Assembly: GCF_042610375.1 (NCBI RefSeq)
Contig: NZ_JBGJZL010000019.1
Coordinates: 1 to 64,000, forward strand
Reading direction: 5' to 3'
Length of the DNA: 64,000 bases
Source of the DNA: CTSoil-075 sp042610375
Lineage (GTDB): Bacteria; Bacillota; Negativicutes; DSM-13327
Shown here one piece after another: positions 8,365 through 17,008 of the stretch. The stretch's first letter is position 1, and each line of letters opens with the position of its first letter. Both the position numbers and the translations under genes were made by a program. A model generated the notes under the pieces. The model saw only the letters and a program-made list of their open reading frames with translations. It made no database searches and was not told the DNA's origin.

Positions 8365-11300
8365 ATGGCTAGTTTTTTTATTAATCGACCAATTTTTGCG
8401 ATTGTATTATCGATTATCATTACGATCATCGGCGTGACTTCTGCATTTAATTTGCCTGTAGCCCAGTATCCTCAAATTTCGCCGCCAACAATTTCGATTA
8501 GTGCAGCATATCAAGGCGCAAATGCTGAAGTAATAGATCAAACGGTAGCGCAGATCATTGAACAACAAATTAATGGTGTGGAAGGTATGTCCTATATGTC
8601 TTCCACGAGTTCAGATTCAGGTTCCTATTCACTAAGTGTGCAGTTTGAATCTGGAACCAATGCTGATACTGCCGCAGTGCAGACACAAAATCGGGTATCA
8701 GAGGCCACATCATCATTGCCAAGTGATGTTCAGACAGCGGGTATTACAACCAGAAAATCATCCCAAGATATGTCTTTGATTCTTACTCTCTATTCGCCCA
8801 ATGATGCATATGATGTAAATTTCTTAAAAAATTATGGCAGTATTTATCTGCTTGATAAGATAAAACGTGTCAAAGGCGTTGGAGATGTATCGGAATTTGG
8901 CTCTGACTATAGTATGAGAATATGGTTGCAACCTGAAAAAATGGGCAGTCTTGGAATATCAACAAAACAAGTCACAGATGCTATTACAAAGCAAAATATT
9001 CAAGCGCCAGCAGGGGCAATTGGACAGATGCCTGCAGATTCTCAACAAGAATTTGAGTATAATACCCGCGTAAAAGGAAGGCTAACTACGCCCCAAGAAT
9101 TTGAAAATATCGTCATCAGTTCAGCAGGAAACGGTTCTTTTATTCGTATGAAAGATATAGCGCGGGTGGAATTAGCCAGTAAAGCCTATACTTATGAAAG
9201 CGTAGTAAATGGTCATATCGGTGCAGGGATTGCTGTTAAATTAACAAGTGATGCGAATGCTTTAGAAACAATTGGAAATGTGAAAACGGTGATTGAGAAT
9301 GCCTCACAAGATTTTCCTCCTGGTTTGGAATATAAAGTGGTTGTCGATAGTACTAAATTTGTTCGGGAATCCATGATTGAAGTGCTTAAAACTCTGGGCG
9401 AAGCCATGCTACTGGTTTTAATTGTGGTATTTCTTTTTTTACAGAGTTGGCGTGCCACTTTGATTCCGATGCTGGCCATTCCAGTATCCTTGATAGGAAC
9501 CTTTGGTGTTTTTATTGCACTAGGGTTTACCATTAACACTCTAACGTTATTTGCCATGGTTCTGGCTATTGGACTGGTAGTGGATGATGCAATTGTTGTT
9601 ATTGAAGCAGTGGAACATCACATGCGATATTCAGGGCTTACGCCAATCGAGGCCACTAAACGAGCCATGAGTCAAGTTTCCGGGCCCGTTATTGCCATTG
9701 CTTTTGTACTCGCTTCCGTATTTATTCCAGTTGCCTTTTTTGGCGGGATGATGGGGATTTTATACAAGCAATTTGCCTTAACTATTGCTGCATCCATGGC
9801 TTTATCAGCGGTGGTCGCGTTGTCTCTTACACCGGCACTTTGTGTATTATTACTTAAGCCCTATAATCCAGATGCTCATGGTGGATTTGTCGGTAATTTT
9901 TTTGAAAAGTTTAATCACTGGTTTGAAAGAATGATCGAAAAATATGGACGGGGTTTAACGCATCTCATTCCTAAATCACGTGCATGTATGATTGTATTGG
10001 TTCTTTTATGCTTTTCCATTGGCGGATTATATAAACTAGTTCCTACGTCTTTTGTGCCTGAAGAAGATCAGGGGTACTACATTGCCAGTTTTTCCCTGAC
10101 TGAGGCAGCTAGTCTGAATCGCACGAAGGCAGTAACAAAAGAGCTTGGGAAAAAGCTGGGTGATCAACCAGGCGTTGCAAATATTATGGCCATATCGGGG
10201 CTGGATTTATTGGGTGGAGGAATGAAGTCGAATTCGGCAGTTATGTTTGTTGGCCTGGATTCCTGGGAGCAAAGAACAAGTCCCCAATTATCAGTAGGCG
10301 CACAAGTTGGTCAAACATTTGGCATTGGCGCTCAGTTACCGGAAGGAATGGTGATTGCGTTTGCTCCTCCGTCATTACCAGGACTTGGCATGGTGGGTGG
10401 ATTAACTCTCATGCTCCAGGATCAAAACGGCGGTTCCTTAGAAAACCTGGATCGCATAACACAAGATTTTATCACTGCAGCGAAAGAGCGTCCCGAGATT
10501 GCGTCAATCACTTCAAGTTTTAACGCCAATACTCCAGGCTACGAATTTGAAGTGGATCGGGAAAAAGCTCAGAACATGGGAGTGGAGGTTGAGGATGTAT
10601 TCACTACCTTACAAGTATTTCTTGGTGGATCACAGGTTAATGATTTTAATGAATTCGGTCGTAGTTATAAGGTCATTGTGCAAGCTGAAACATCATCTCG
10701 CAGTGATATCAATGCAACACGCAAGTTGTTTGTAAAAAGTTCTAGTGGCGCAATGGTACCATTAAATACTCTGTTAAAACCTAAGAGTATCAATGCGCCT
10801 GCGACCATTACAAGATATAATGGTGTCAAAGCTGTTCAAATCAACGCAACCCAAGCATCTGGTTATAGCTCGGGTCAGGCAATGGCGGCCCTTGAAGAAG
10901 TAGCTAAAACATTGCCCAGTGGCTATTCTTATGAATGGTCTGGCCAAAGTCGTGAAGAACGCAGTTCAGGTAATCAAAGTTTCATTGTATTTGGCATGGC
11001 GATTACCTTTGCATTTTTGTGTTTAGCTGCACTTTACGAAAGCTGGAGTGTTCCATTTGCAGTGTTACTTACCGTTCCCGTAGGCATATTTGGTGCTTTT
11101 TTATCTCAGTATGCACGTAACTTGGAAAATAGCATATATATGCAAATTGCGTTAGTTATGCTCATTGGTTTAGCAGCGAAGAACGCTATATTGATTGTAG
11201 AGTTTGCTAAAGTAAGGGTTGATCATGGTATGGACATCGTCCAAGCCGCCATTGAAGCGGCAAAAATTCGTCTACGTCCTATCATTATGACATCATTAGC

Positions 11301-11532
11301 GTTTATTATCGGTTGTGTTCCGTTGGCGATTGCTAGCGGCGCTGGTGCCGGTGCCAGAAATGCAATGGGAACGTCGGTGGTAGGCGGTATGTTAGTAGCT
11401 ACAGCCCTTGGAATCTTCTTAATACCCGTCCTTTTTGTAGTAATAGAAAAGTTAACAAAAAAAACGAGTATATTGGATAAAGGTATAAGGCATTCTGTAG
11501 AAGTGTCAAATTCGGAGTATACAATCAAGTAA
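8365..11532 (+). CDS. RND multidrug efflux permease (AcrB/HAE1 family)
   Basis: Proton-driven inner-membrane pump of 1055 residues, the normal length of AcrB/MexB-type transporters. The N-terminus MASFFINRPIFAIVLSI is typical. The proton-relay Asp pair appears in LVVDDAIVVIE (TM4) and the matching Lys in GLAAKNAILIVEFAK (TM10). Large periplasmic loops follow TM1 and TM7, with the family motif FVPEEDQGYY. It is third in the TetR-controlled operon and is expected to work as a trimer with the adaptor just upstream. Substrates cannot be read from sequence; HAE1 pumps export hydrophobic drugs, dyes and detergents. Confidence 0.93.
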   Translation: MASFFINRPIFAIVLSIIITIIGVTSAFNLPVAQYPQISPPTISISAAYQGANAEVIDQTVAQIIEQQINGVEGMSYMSSTSSDSGSYSLSVQFESGTNADTAAVQTQNRVSEATSSLPSDVQTAGITTRKSSQDMSLILTLYSPNDAYDVNFLKNYGSIYLLDKIKRVKGVGDVSEFGSDYSMRIWLQPEKMGSLGISTKQVTDAITKQNIQAPAGAIGQMPADSQQEFEYNTRVKGRLTTPQEFENIVISSAGNGSFIRMKDIARVELASKAYTYESVVNGHIGAGIAVKLTSDANALETIGNVKTVIENASQDFPPGLEYKVVVDSTKFVRESMIEVLKTLGEAMLLVLIVVFLFLQSWRATLIPMLAIPVSLIGTFGVFIALGFTINTLTLFAMVLAIGLVVDDAIVVIEAVEHHMRYSGLTPIEATKRAMSQVSGPVIAIAFVLASVFIPVAFFGGMMGILYKQFALTIAASMALSAVVALSLTPALCVLLLKPYNPDAHGGFVGNFFEKFNHWFERMIEKYGRGLTHLIPKSRACMIVLVLLCFSIGGLYKLVPTSFVPEEDQGYYIASFSLTEAASLNRTKAVTKELGKKLGDQPGVANIMAISGLDLLGGGMKSNSAVMFVGLDSWEQRTSPQLSVGAQVGQTFGIGAQLPEGMVIAFAPPSLPGLGMVGGLTLMLQDQNGGSLENLDRITQDFITAAKERPEIASITSSFNANTPGYEFEVDREKAQNMGVEVEDVFTTLQVFLGGSQVNDFNEFGRSYKVIVQAETSSRSDINATRKLFVKSSSGAMVPLNTLLKPKSINAPATITRYNGVKAVQINATQASGYSSGQAMAALEEVAKTLPSGYSYEWSGQSREERSSGNQSFIVFGMAITFAFLCLAALYESWSVPFAVLLTVPVGIFGAFLSQYARNLENSIYMQIALVMLIGLAAKNAILIVEFAKVRVDHGMDIVQAAIEAAKIRLRPIIMTSLAFIIGCVPLAIASGAGAGARNAMGTSVVGGMLVATALGIFLIPVLFVVIEKLTKKTSILDKGIRHSVEVSNSEYTIK

Positions 11533-11548
11533 CCGTTTATGGGTATTG

Positions 11549-11598
11549 AATAGGAAGTAGCTATTTGCCTTATTAGGAAAATAGCTACTTCCTATTTT
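11549..11598. terminator. Terminator of the efflux operon
   Basis: An inverted repeat with arms AATAGGAAGTAGCTATTT and its complement around an 11-base loop, 16 bases after the pump stop. The rest of 11599-11879 holds a second small hairpin ending in T-run at about 11755-11777 (CCACGAATTTTGTGG then CTTTTTT) and the leader of the next gene. Confidence 0.75.
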
Positions 11599-11754
11599 GG
11601 AAGATATTTGCTTTGACTTCCTTAAAATAATAAATATTATGGAAGTTTCTAAAGTTTTAGCATTTGCTATCATAATAGTTTTTCGTATATAATTTAGTAA
11701 GATTTGCAAGGTCACGCCTCGCCACCACTACCTAAATCTGGAATATTTATGAAA

Positions 11755-11777
11755 CCACGAATTTTGTGGCTTTTTTG
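11755..11777 (+). terminator. Short CCAC/GTGG hairpin with T-run
   Basis: CCACGAATTTTGTGG followed by CTTTTTT. A cleaner version of the same element (CCACAAAATTTTGTGG, then CTTTTTT) lies at 49085-49107, so this is a recurring intrinsic terminator type in this genome. Confidence 0.5.
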
Positions 11778-11879
11778 CTATATGTGCTTTTAGAAGACCG
11801 ACAGTGTTAAAAAATCCTGTGAAATACTATGCGCGGGTATGAAAGAGATTAATCAAGATTATAGAAGGAGTGAGAAAGT

Positions 11880-12524
11880 ATGTTTGGACCAGATAGGAAA
11901 AAGTTATATCCAAATGCTAATATAAAGACCGTTTGTTATATTAGTAATCTGCCGAAAAGATCAAATGTTGAGATTGGGGATTATACATATTATAGCGATA
12001 ACAAAAATTCCCCAGAGAAGTTTTATGATAACATTGAGCATCACTATGAATTTCTAGGCGATAAATTAATAATAGGAAAATTTTGTACAATTGCCGAGGG
12101 TGTTAAATTCATTATGAATGGTGCTAATCATCAAATGAATGGATTTACAACATATCCTTTTTTTATTTTCGGTGATGGTTGGGAAAAGGTTATGCCTAAC
12201 ATAGAGCTGTTACCTTTTAAGGGTGATACTGTAATCGGTAACGATGTATGGATTGGACAAAATGTAACGATCATGCCAGGAGTAAAAATCGGTGATGGGG
12301 CAATTATTGCTACGAACTCAACAGTGACAAAAGATGTTAAGCCGTATACCATTGTTGGTGGTAATCCTGCGAAGGATATTAAAAAACGTTTTAGAGATGA
12401 GAAAATTGAATTATTATTAGAACTTCAATGGTGGAACTGGGACGAGAAGAAGATCTTTGAGAATATTGAAAAATTAACATCGGCTAATGATCTTGATACT
12501 CTTAAAAAGATGCTTGTGAAATAG
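11880..12524 (+). CDS. Vat-like streptogramin A / xenobiotic O-acetyltransferase
   Basis: Left-handed beta-helix acetyltransferase of 214 residues that would transfer acetyl from acetyl-CoA to a hydroxyl of a drug. Hexapeptide repeats run through KLIIGKFCTIAEGVKF and TVIGNDVWIGQNVTIMPGVK. The segment MNGANHQMNGF followed by FGDGWEKVMP is characteristic of the Vat/CatB xenobiotic group, with His84 matching the catalytic His (His82 in Vat enzymes). The C-terminal W-W-rich helix (LQWWNWDEKKI) is also typical. A good GAAGGAGTGAG site precedes the ATG. Whether it confers virginiamycin M resistance or acts on another acceptor is unknown. Confidence 0.85.
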   Translation: MFGPDRKKLYPNANIKTVCYISNLPKRSNVEIGDYTYYSDNKNSPEKFYDNIEHHYEFLGDKLIIGKFCTIAEGVKFIMNGANHQMNGFTTYPFFIFGDGWEKVMPNIELLPFKGDTVIGNDVWIGQNVTIMPGVKIGDGAIIATNSTVTKDVKPYTIVGGNPAKDIKKRFRDEKIELLLELQWWNWDEKKIFENIEKLTSANDLDTLKKMLVK

Positions 12525-12651
12525 AAATATGATGACCATTCCGGTGGATTCTAAATTTGGCGCTAAATGCCTGCCTAATCTAATGCCGGAGGAAATACTC
12601 GGCGTCTAGACTATATTTTTCAATACTTGAATCAAGTTAAAAGGAGTATAT

Positions 12652-13080
12652 ATGATTGATAAATTTAACAAAAATGAACTAGATGAAGTCATGAATATTT
12701 GGCTTAATACCAATATAGATGCGCATGATTTCATCCCTAAAGATTACTGGATTAAGAATTATAATGTAGTTAAAGAACAGTATATTCCAATAGCCAAAAC
12801 CTTCGTGTATAAAGAAAATAATATTATTATTGCATTTATTAGTATCATTGAAGCCTCTTTTATAGGTGCTTTATTTGTTAAAAAAGAATATCAGAGACAG
12901 GGAATCGGTTTAAAACTAATCAACCACTGTAAAACGCTATATCCCATTTTGAAATTAGCTGTTTATGTCGATAATATAAATTCTGTTAAATTTTATAAAA
13001 GATGTAATTTTAAAGTAAAAGCTGAACAAGATAATGAAAGTTCTGGCTTTAAAGAATATATAATGAGTTGGGATAAATAG
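12652..13080 (+). CDS. GNAT family N-acetyltransferase
   Basis: Small acetyl-CoA-dependent acyltransferase of 142 residues. The CoA pyrophosphate-binding motif is seen in KKEYQRQGIGLKLINHCK (about 81-98), preceded by the beta-4 strand IEASFIGALFVK. The C-terminal part has the N-V-K-F-Y-K-R-C-F pattern of the GNAT beta-6/7 region. It resembles PanM/YjcF-like small GNATs with an N-terminal W-rich helix. It sits 127 bases after the Vat-like gene behind its own AAAGGAGT site. The acceptor substrate is not predictable. Confidence 0.8.
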   Translation: MIDKFNKNELDEVMNIWLNTNIDAHDFIPKDYWIKNYNVVKEQYIPIAKTFVYKENNIIIAFISIIEASFIGALFVKKEYQRQGIGLKLINHCKTLYPILKLAVYVDNINSVKFYKRCNFKVKAEQDNESSGFKEYIMSWDK

Positions 13081-13169
13081 TAATTGTAAACAGAATTGAA
13101 GATGATACACGCTATTTTCTTTTTAATACCATATTGTTATCTAGCAATGCCGTAGGTAAGCGTAAGGGC

Positions 13170-13213
13170 AGGGGACGGTGGTTTGTCTTATTTAAGACGC
13201 CCCACCGTCCCCT
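13170..13213. repeat. Palindromic repeat, GGGGACGGTGG family
   Basis: AGGGGACGGTGG and its complement form the outer arms, with GTCTTATTTAAGAC at the centre. One member of the three-copy family (others at 1582-1627 and 21344-21389). It lies between the convergent GNAT and azlD genes and could terminate both. Confidence 0.75.
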
Positions 13214-13301
13214 ATCTTCACGTCAAAATATATCTGCTTCTTGTATGGGTGAATTCTTTTCTTCAGCGTCAACATGATTAGGATTTTTCAAGCAGCTCAA
13301 T

Positions 13302-13619
13302 TTAACTTATTAAATAACGAGATAACCATCCAATAATTGCTCCAATTAAAACAGCAGGAAGAAATGTTTTTAGTATCTTGATTGTGATTGCTGTGGTAAG
13401 ACAGCCGATAAGAATCGGGAATGAAACGACTAGATGTCCATTCGTGGGTACTAGGATTTGTTTGACGACAAGTGCCGATATAATTCCAATAGGAACATAA
13501 TTAAAATATAGCCGCAAGGTGGAACTCATCTCTCGCCCTGCCATCATTTCCATGCCTATGATGCGTGATAGATAGGTAGAAATTGCTAGTAATCCAATTA
13601 AAATCCAATTATTAAGCAT
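13302..13619 (-). CDS. azlD: Branched-chain amino acid export subunit AzlD
   Basis: Small membrane protein of 105 residues with about four hydrophobic segments (ILIGLLAISTYLSRIIGME, YVPIGIISALVVKQIL, IGCLTTAITI, VLIGAIIGWL), matching the AzlD/YgaH family. AzlC and AzlD together form a branched-chain amino acid or azaleucine exporter. The start overlaps the end of azlC by eight bases, with AGGAGGG inside azlC serving as ribosome site, so translation is coupled. Confidence 0.88.
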   Translation of the reverse strand: MLNNWILIGLLAISTYLSRIIGMEMMAGREMSSTLRLYFNYVPIGIISALVVKQILVPTNGHLVVSFPILIGCLTTAITIKILKTFLPAVLIGAIIGWLSRYLIS

Positions 13620-14301
13620 TTTGAGCCCTCCTCATTAAATAAAGACCCATAAGCGGTGAAAAAACACCAGTAATAATGATCGTAAATTCATTACCCGGAA
13701 TGAAATACTCGAGCCCAAAGGCTATGACTACAGCAGTGAGCGCTGTTGCGATTACCGGTTTTTCTTTAAGACTGGGGATCAGGAGAGCTGTAAAGGTAAC
13801 CGGAAACGCTAAGTCTAATCCCCATTTTTGAGGATCAATCTGGTTTCCAATTAAAGCTCCAATGAGGGAAGACAAGGCCCAAGCTACATAGAATGTACCA
13901 GTAACTATTCCAAAATAAAGAGGATCCGGCCCATATTTTTTAAACCTTGAAATTCCTAAAACAAAAGGTTCATCTGAAACACCAAAAGCTAATAACCACT
14001 TCCATTTATTAGCAGGGGCAAGACCTTCGGTTAAAGCTGCTCCGTACAATAAATTGCGCAAATTTAACAAAACGGAGGTAAAAAATATACTGGCTAGACT
14101 TGCGCCCGTCGTCAACATTGCAACTGCTACCATTTGTATAGACCCGGAAAATACCAACAAGGACATTGCCACGGCACCTACTAAACTAAAATTGGCTTGC
14201 GTTGCCAGTACACCATAAGATAACCCATAGGCTGCAATGGCAATTGCTAATGGCAAAGCTTCCGTAAAACCAGTTTTTATGGTTTCTTTTTTTTCATTCA
14301 T
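13612..14301 (-). CDS. azlC: Branched-chain amino acid exporter AzlC
   Basis: Integral membrane permease of 229 residues with the AzlC family hallmarks: GFTEALPLAIAIAAYGLSYG near the start, VFSGSIQMVAVAML, NLRNLLYGA and GVSDEPFVL. It is the large subunit of the AzlCD exporter (YgaZH in enterobacteria). It is divergent from an XRE-cupin regulator, an arrangement common for azlCD, and the intergenic region contains two 39-bp imperfect repeats that could be its operators. GGGAG lies 11 bases before the ATG. Confidence 0.9.
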   Translation of the reverse strand: MNEKKETIKTGFTEALPLAIAIAAYGLSYGVLATQANFSLVGAVAMSLLVFSGSIQMVAVAMLTTGASLASIFFTSVLLNLRNLLYGAALTEGLAPANKWKWLLAFGVSDEPFVLGISRFKKYGPDPLYFGIVTGTFYVAWALSSLIGALIGNQIDPQKWGLDLAFPVTFTALLIPSLKEKPVIATALTAVVIAFGLEYFIPGNEFTIIITGVFSPLMGLYLMRRAQNA

Positions 14302-14427
14302 CGTAATAACAACTCCCTTATCTTATATTGCAAAATATTACTTGCCCCAAAAAATGATTCATACCGATAGCACTTCACTGATAAAAAGCGAAAAGGCTAG
14401 TCCGTATAGTGTAAAATACACACTGAA

Positions 14428-14517
14428 ATGGTATAATAAAATTTACCTATAGCTTATTATAATATAATAAACGTAAAAATGGTATATTAAATTTAATATA
14501 TAGTTAATTATAATATA
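14428..14517. promoter_or_regulatory. Two 39-bp direct repeats between azlC and the XRE-cupin gene
   Basis: Copies at 14428-14466 and 14479-14517 begin ATGGTATA and end TTATAATATA; I count 31 of 39 identical positions, 51 bp apart. Each copy is itself partly palindromic (GGTATA ... TATAAT/TATACC). The position in the divergent promoter suggests operators for the adjacent regulator. Confidence 0.55.
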
Positions 14518-14563
14518 CCAAAAAACGCAAAAAAATTATATGTTTTGATTGAGGGAGGAAAAC

Positions 14564-15136
14564 ATGAACACTGAAAAACCTTGGGCAGAAGGGGATGTGG
14601 GAAAGTATATCGGCGCTAATCTGCGACAATTCCGGGGGAATAAAGGAATTAGTATGGATGTCTTGGCCAAACAAATCGGGGTTAGTAAATTAACATTGAT
14701 TAATATCGAGCGAGGGGAAGCCAATCCTACTTTGTCCGTAATCTGGAAAATCGCAAATGGTCTGAAAATCCCGATAACCGCTCTATTGTCGATCGAATCG
14801 GATGTCTCCATCAGTCGCAAGAACGATGGGATAAAACTGAGCAGTTCAAGCGACGTGTTTGTCGTTGAGCCTTTATTTCGTTCTCATAGCACGATTGAGT
14901 TTTATCGAGGATACTTACAGCCACAAGGGGAATATCTTTCAGAGGCACACCAACTGGGAGTGATGGAATTTGTTACCGTTATGTGTGGCCGATTGACAGT
15001 GGAGGTGGACGGCGAAACGTATCACTTGGATGAGTACGATTCCATTCGTTTTAAAGGAGATCGTCTCCATAAGTACACCAATCCCTCTTCCTCCTTAACA
15101 ATTTTGCACTTTGCTATTTCTTATAATAATCTTTAA
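14564..15136 (+). CDS. XRE helix-turn-helix regulator with C-terminal cupin domain
   Basis: Transcription regulator of 190 residues. The HTH (about 15-70) reads KGISMDVLAKQIGVSKLTLI and is followed by a cupin barrel (about 110-188) with PQGEYLSEAHQLGVMEFVTV and SIRFKGDRLHKYTNP. This architecture is frequent next to azlCD and amino acid catabolic genes, where the cupin is thought to bind a small ligand. The ATG at 14564 has GGGAGG six bases upstream; a TTG fifteen bases earlier overlaps that site and is unlikely. It is divergent from azlCD and 108 bases ahead of the ABM-fold gene. Confidence 0.87.
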   Translation: MNTEKPWAEGDVGKYIGANLRQFRGNKGISMDVLAKQIGVSKLTLINIERGEANPTLSVIWKIANGLKIPITALLSIESDVSISRKNDGIKLSSSSDVFVVEPLFRSHSTIEFYRGYLQPQGEYLSEAHQLGVMEFVTVMCGRLTVEVDGETYHLDEYDSIRFKGDRLHKYTNPSSSLTILHFAISYNNL

Positions 15137-15244
15137 CACAAGGACAGTGTTTCTTAAAAGCGCAGAGTTTGAGGAAATACAGAAAAGGATTTTGAGTCAG
15201 GATTCACGAAGAAGTTCATGTAATTCATTGCAAGGAGTGATTTA

Positions 15245-15583
15245 GTGAGTGAACTAGCTGAGACCCCGAGACCACCGTATTATGCCGTAATATTTACTTC
15301 AGTCAGAACTGAAGGCGACAATGGCTATGAAAAGATGGCTGATGAAATGGTTAAGCTAGGGTTTAACCAACCTGGGTTTTTAGGAGCCGAAAGCACCAGA
15401 GACATAAACGGAGTAGGTATAACCGTATCCTATTGGGATTCGATTGAGGCTATTGAAAATTGGAAAAATCACCTATGCCACAAGGAAGCTCAAAAATTAG
15501 GAGAAGATTTGTGGTACAAAACTTTTGCCACTAGAGTGTGCAAAGTCGAAAGGCATGGTCTCTTTAAGCCTAGCGTTGAGTGA
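15245..15583 (+). CDS. Antibiotic biosynthesis monooxygenase (ABM) fold protein
   Basis: Dimeric alpha+beta barrel protein of 112 residues. YYAVIFTSVRTEGDNGY, QPGFLGAESTRD and ITVSYWDSIEAIENWKNH are the standard ABM landmarks, with the W-K-x-x-x-x-H helix near position 80. Such proteins act as small monooxygenases, haem-degrading enzymes or quinone-modifying proteins; nothing here decides which. It starts at GTG with AAGGAG seven bases upstream. Its last 40 bases and the trailer are duplicated at 21400-21457. Confidence 0.8.
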   Translation: MSELAETPRPPYYAVIFTSVRTEGDNGYEKMADEMVKLGFNQPGFLGAESTRDINGVGITVSYWDSIEAIENWKNHLCHKEAQKLGEDLWYKTFATRVCKVERHGLFKPSVE

Positions 15584-15597
15584 TAGACGAAAAAAGA

Positions 15598-15632
15598 GCA
15601 AAAAAAGGAGGGTCTAGTAGACTCTCCTTTCG
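15598..15632. terminator. Bidirectional terminator between ABM gene and fosX
   Basis: GGAGGGTCTAGTAGACTCTCC hairpin preceded by A-run and followed by TTTCG, lying between two convergent genes. Confidence 0.6.
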
Positions 15633-15637
15633 TCTTG

Positions 15638-16042
15638 TCACTTCATTTTATATCTTTCTAACCGCTGAGAAAGTGTTCCGGTATGTATTTCAAATAAATG
15701 ATTGTCGAAGTCATAAAAATACAATGATCTGCCTTCGCCTTCTACGCGTGGTCGGGGTGGTTTAAAATCTACACCCATTCGTCGAATACGTGATTCATAG
15801 GTTTCAAAATCTGCTTCTGCGATTTTAAATGCGATGTGGTTGTATGTACGAGTAGGAAGGGACTCTCCTTCCATAATTGCAATCCATTGCTCGCCAATCA
15901 TGAAGAATTTTTCTCTCGATATTGAGAATGTAGTATCTCCGCTAGAGTAAACTTCTTCTGCTCCAAATATTTCTTTGAAAAATTTAGTCGCAAGTTCAAG
16001 GTCTCTAACAATAAAAGTAACGTGACTGATGCCTTCTATCAC
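15638..16042 (-). CDS. fosX: Fosfomycin hydrolase FosX
   Basis: Mn(II)-dependent epoxide hydrolase of 134 residues in the vicinal oxygen chelate superfamily; it adds water to the epoxide of fosfomycin. The metal ligands His7 (SHVTF), His69 (YNHIAF) and Glu118 (LFEIH) are at the positions known from FosX, and Glu44 (SREKFF), the general base separating FosX from the thiol transferases FosA/FosB, is present. The stretches VYSSGDTTFS, RPRVEGEGRS and YFYDFDNHLFEIH match Listeria-type FosX closely. It starts at GTG with GGAGGAG seven bases upstream and lies 42 bases downstream of a DMT transporter gene, probably as an operon. Confidence 0.92.
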   Translation of the reverse strand: MIEGISHVTFIVRDLELATKFFKEIFGAEEVYSSGDTTFSISREKFFMIGEQWIAIMEGESLPTRTYNHIAFKIAEADFETYESRIRRMGVDFKPPRPRVEGEGRSLYFYDFDNHLFEIHTGTLSQRLERYKMK

Positions 16043-16084
16043 ATTATCTCCTCCTATGAATTTGTTATTCTTTTGAAAATATTA

Positions 16085-16945
16085 CTATCCTATGGACAGT
16101 GCTCCCAGACCAATGATCATCGCGCTCGCTCCGATGACACGAATCTTCATATTTCCTTCTGATAGCAGCCTGGCCCCCATTGCAGTGCCTATTAGAATGC
16201 TGATTTCTCGCGCTGGTGCTATATAACTTACAGGACTGAATACCATAGCAGTTAAAACCAAAATATACGTCAATGGGCATAAAATAGCCACACTAATAGC
16301 TTCGATTTTGTGACTGGACCATTGGTCTTTTACTTTGTCCCAATTTTTAGACGCATATGGAGTTAAGAGAAGTACTCGTCCTAAGTTTGCCGACCAATCA
16401 AGAAGTAAAGGTGGTATCAGGAAGGTGCTGACAGCCAATTTGTCTGAGAGGGTATATCCAGCAATCATAGTGCCGCAGAGAATAGCAAATATCATTGGCT
16501 TGCTGGCGGTTGGTTCCGTGAGCTTAAAGGGATTCCCCGTGATTACAACAATCCCGAGTCCGATTAGTAGCGTTCCGATAAGCGCTACTGTGGAAGGATG
16601 TTCGCCTAAAACTACAATGGCTGCAATAGTCGAAAGCATAGGGCCCGTACCGCGAGCAAGAGGATAGATAACCGAAAGATCACCAATCCGATAGCCTTTG
16701 TCCAACATGATATAATATAAAGAATGCAATATGGCGCTGCCTAGCATAAAGCCTAATTGATGCCATCCGATAACCGGCTTTTGCACGACAATGATCCATA
16801 CAGCGAACGGAAAATAAAGAAAAGTGGAAAGAACGGCGAATAGCCAAATAAAGGCTGTACCACCGCATGCTTTCTTGGCTAAATAATTCCAGGTAGCATG
16901 ACCAAAGGCGGCAATTAGGATAAGAATAATAGCCGATCCTGTCAT
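16085..16945 (-). CDS. EamA/DMT superfamily transporter
   Basis: Inner-membrane transporter of 286 residues with about ten hydrophobic segments in two EamA repeats. The first runs from ILILIAAFGHATWNYLAKKA to IGLGIVVITG, and the second from PMIFAILCGTMIAGYTLSDK to IIGLGALSIG. The motif YPLARGTGPMLSTIAAIVVLGEHP is typical of the drug/metabolite transporter group. GGAGGG precedes the ATG. It lies directly upstream of fosX on the same strand, so co-expression with fosfomycin resistance is likely; the substrate is unknown. Confidence 0.85.
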   Translation of the reverse strand: MTGSAIILILIAAFGHATWNYLAKKACGGTAFIWLFAVLSTFLYFPFAVWIIVVQKPVIGWHQLGFMLGSAILHSLYYIMLDKGYRIGDLSVIYPLARGTGPMLSTIAAIVVLGEHPSTVALIGTLLIGLGIVVITGNPFKLTEPTASKPMIFAILCGTMIAGYTLSDKLAVSTFLIPPLLLDWSANLGRVLLLTPYASKNWDKVKDQWSSHKIEAISVAILCPLTYILVLTAMVFSPVSYIAPAREISILIGTAMGARLLSEGNMKIRVIGASAMIIGLGALSIG

Positions 16946-17008
16946 ATAATCCCTCCGAAGCTAATCGTCATTTGACTATTAGCTTTATTAATTTTTATTG
17001 TACCAAAG

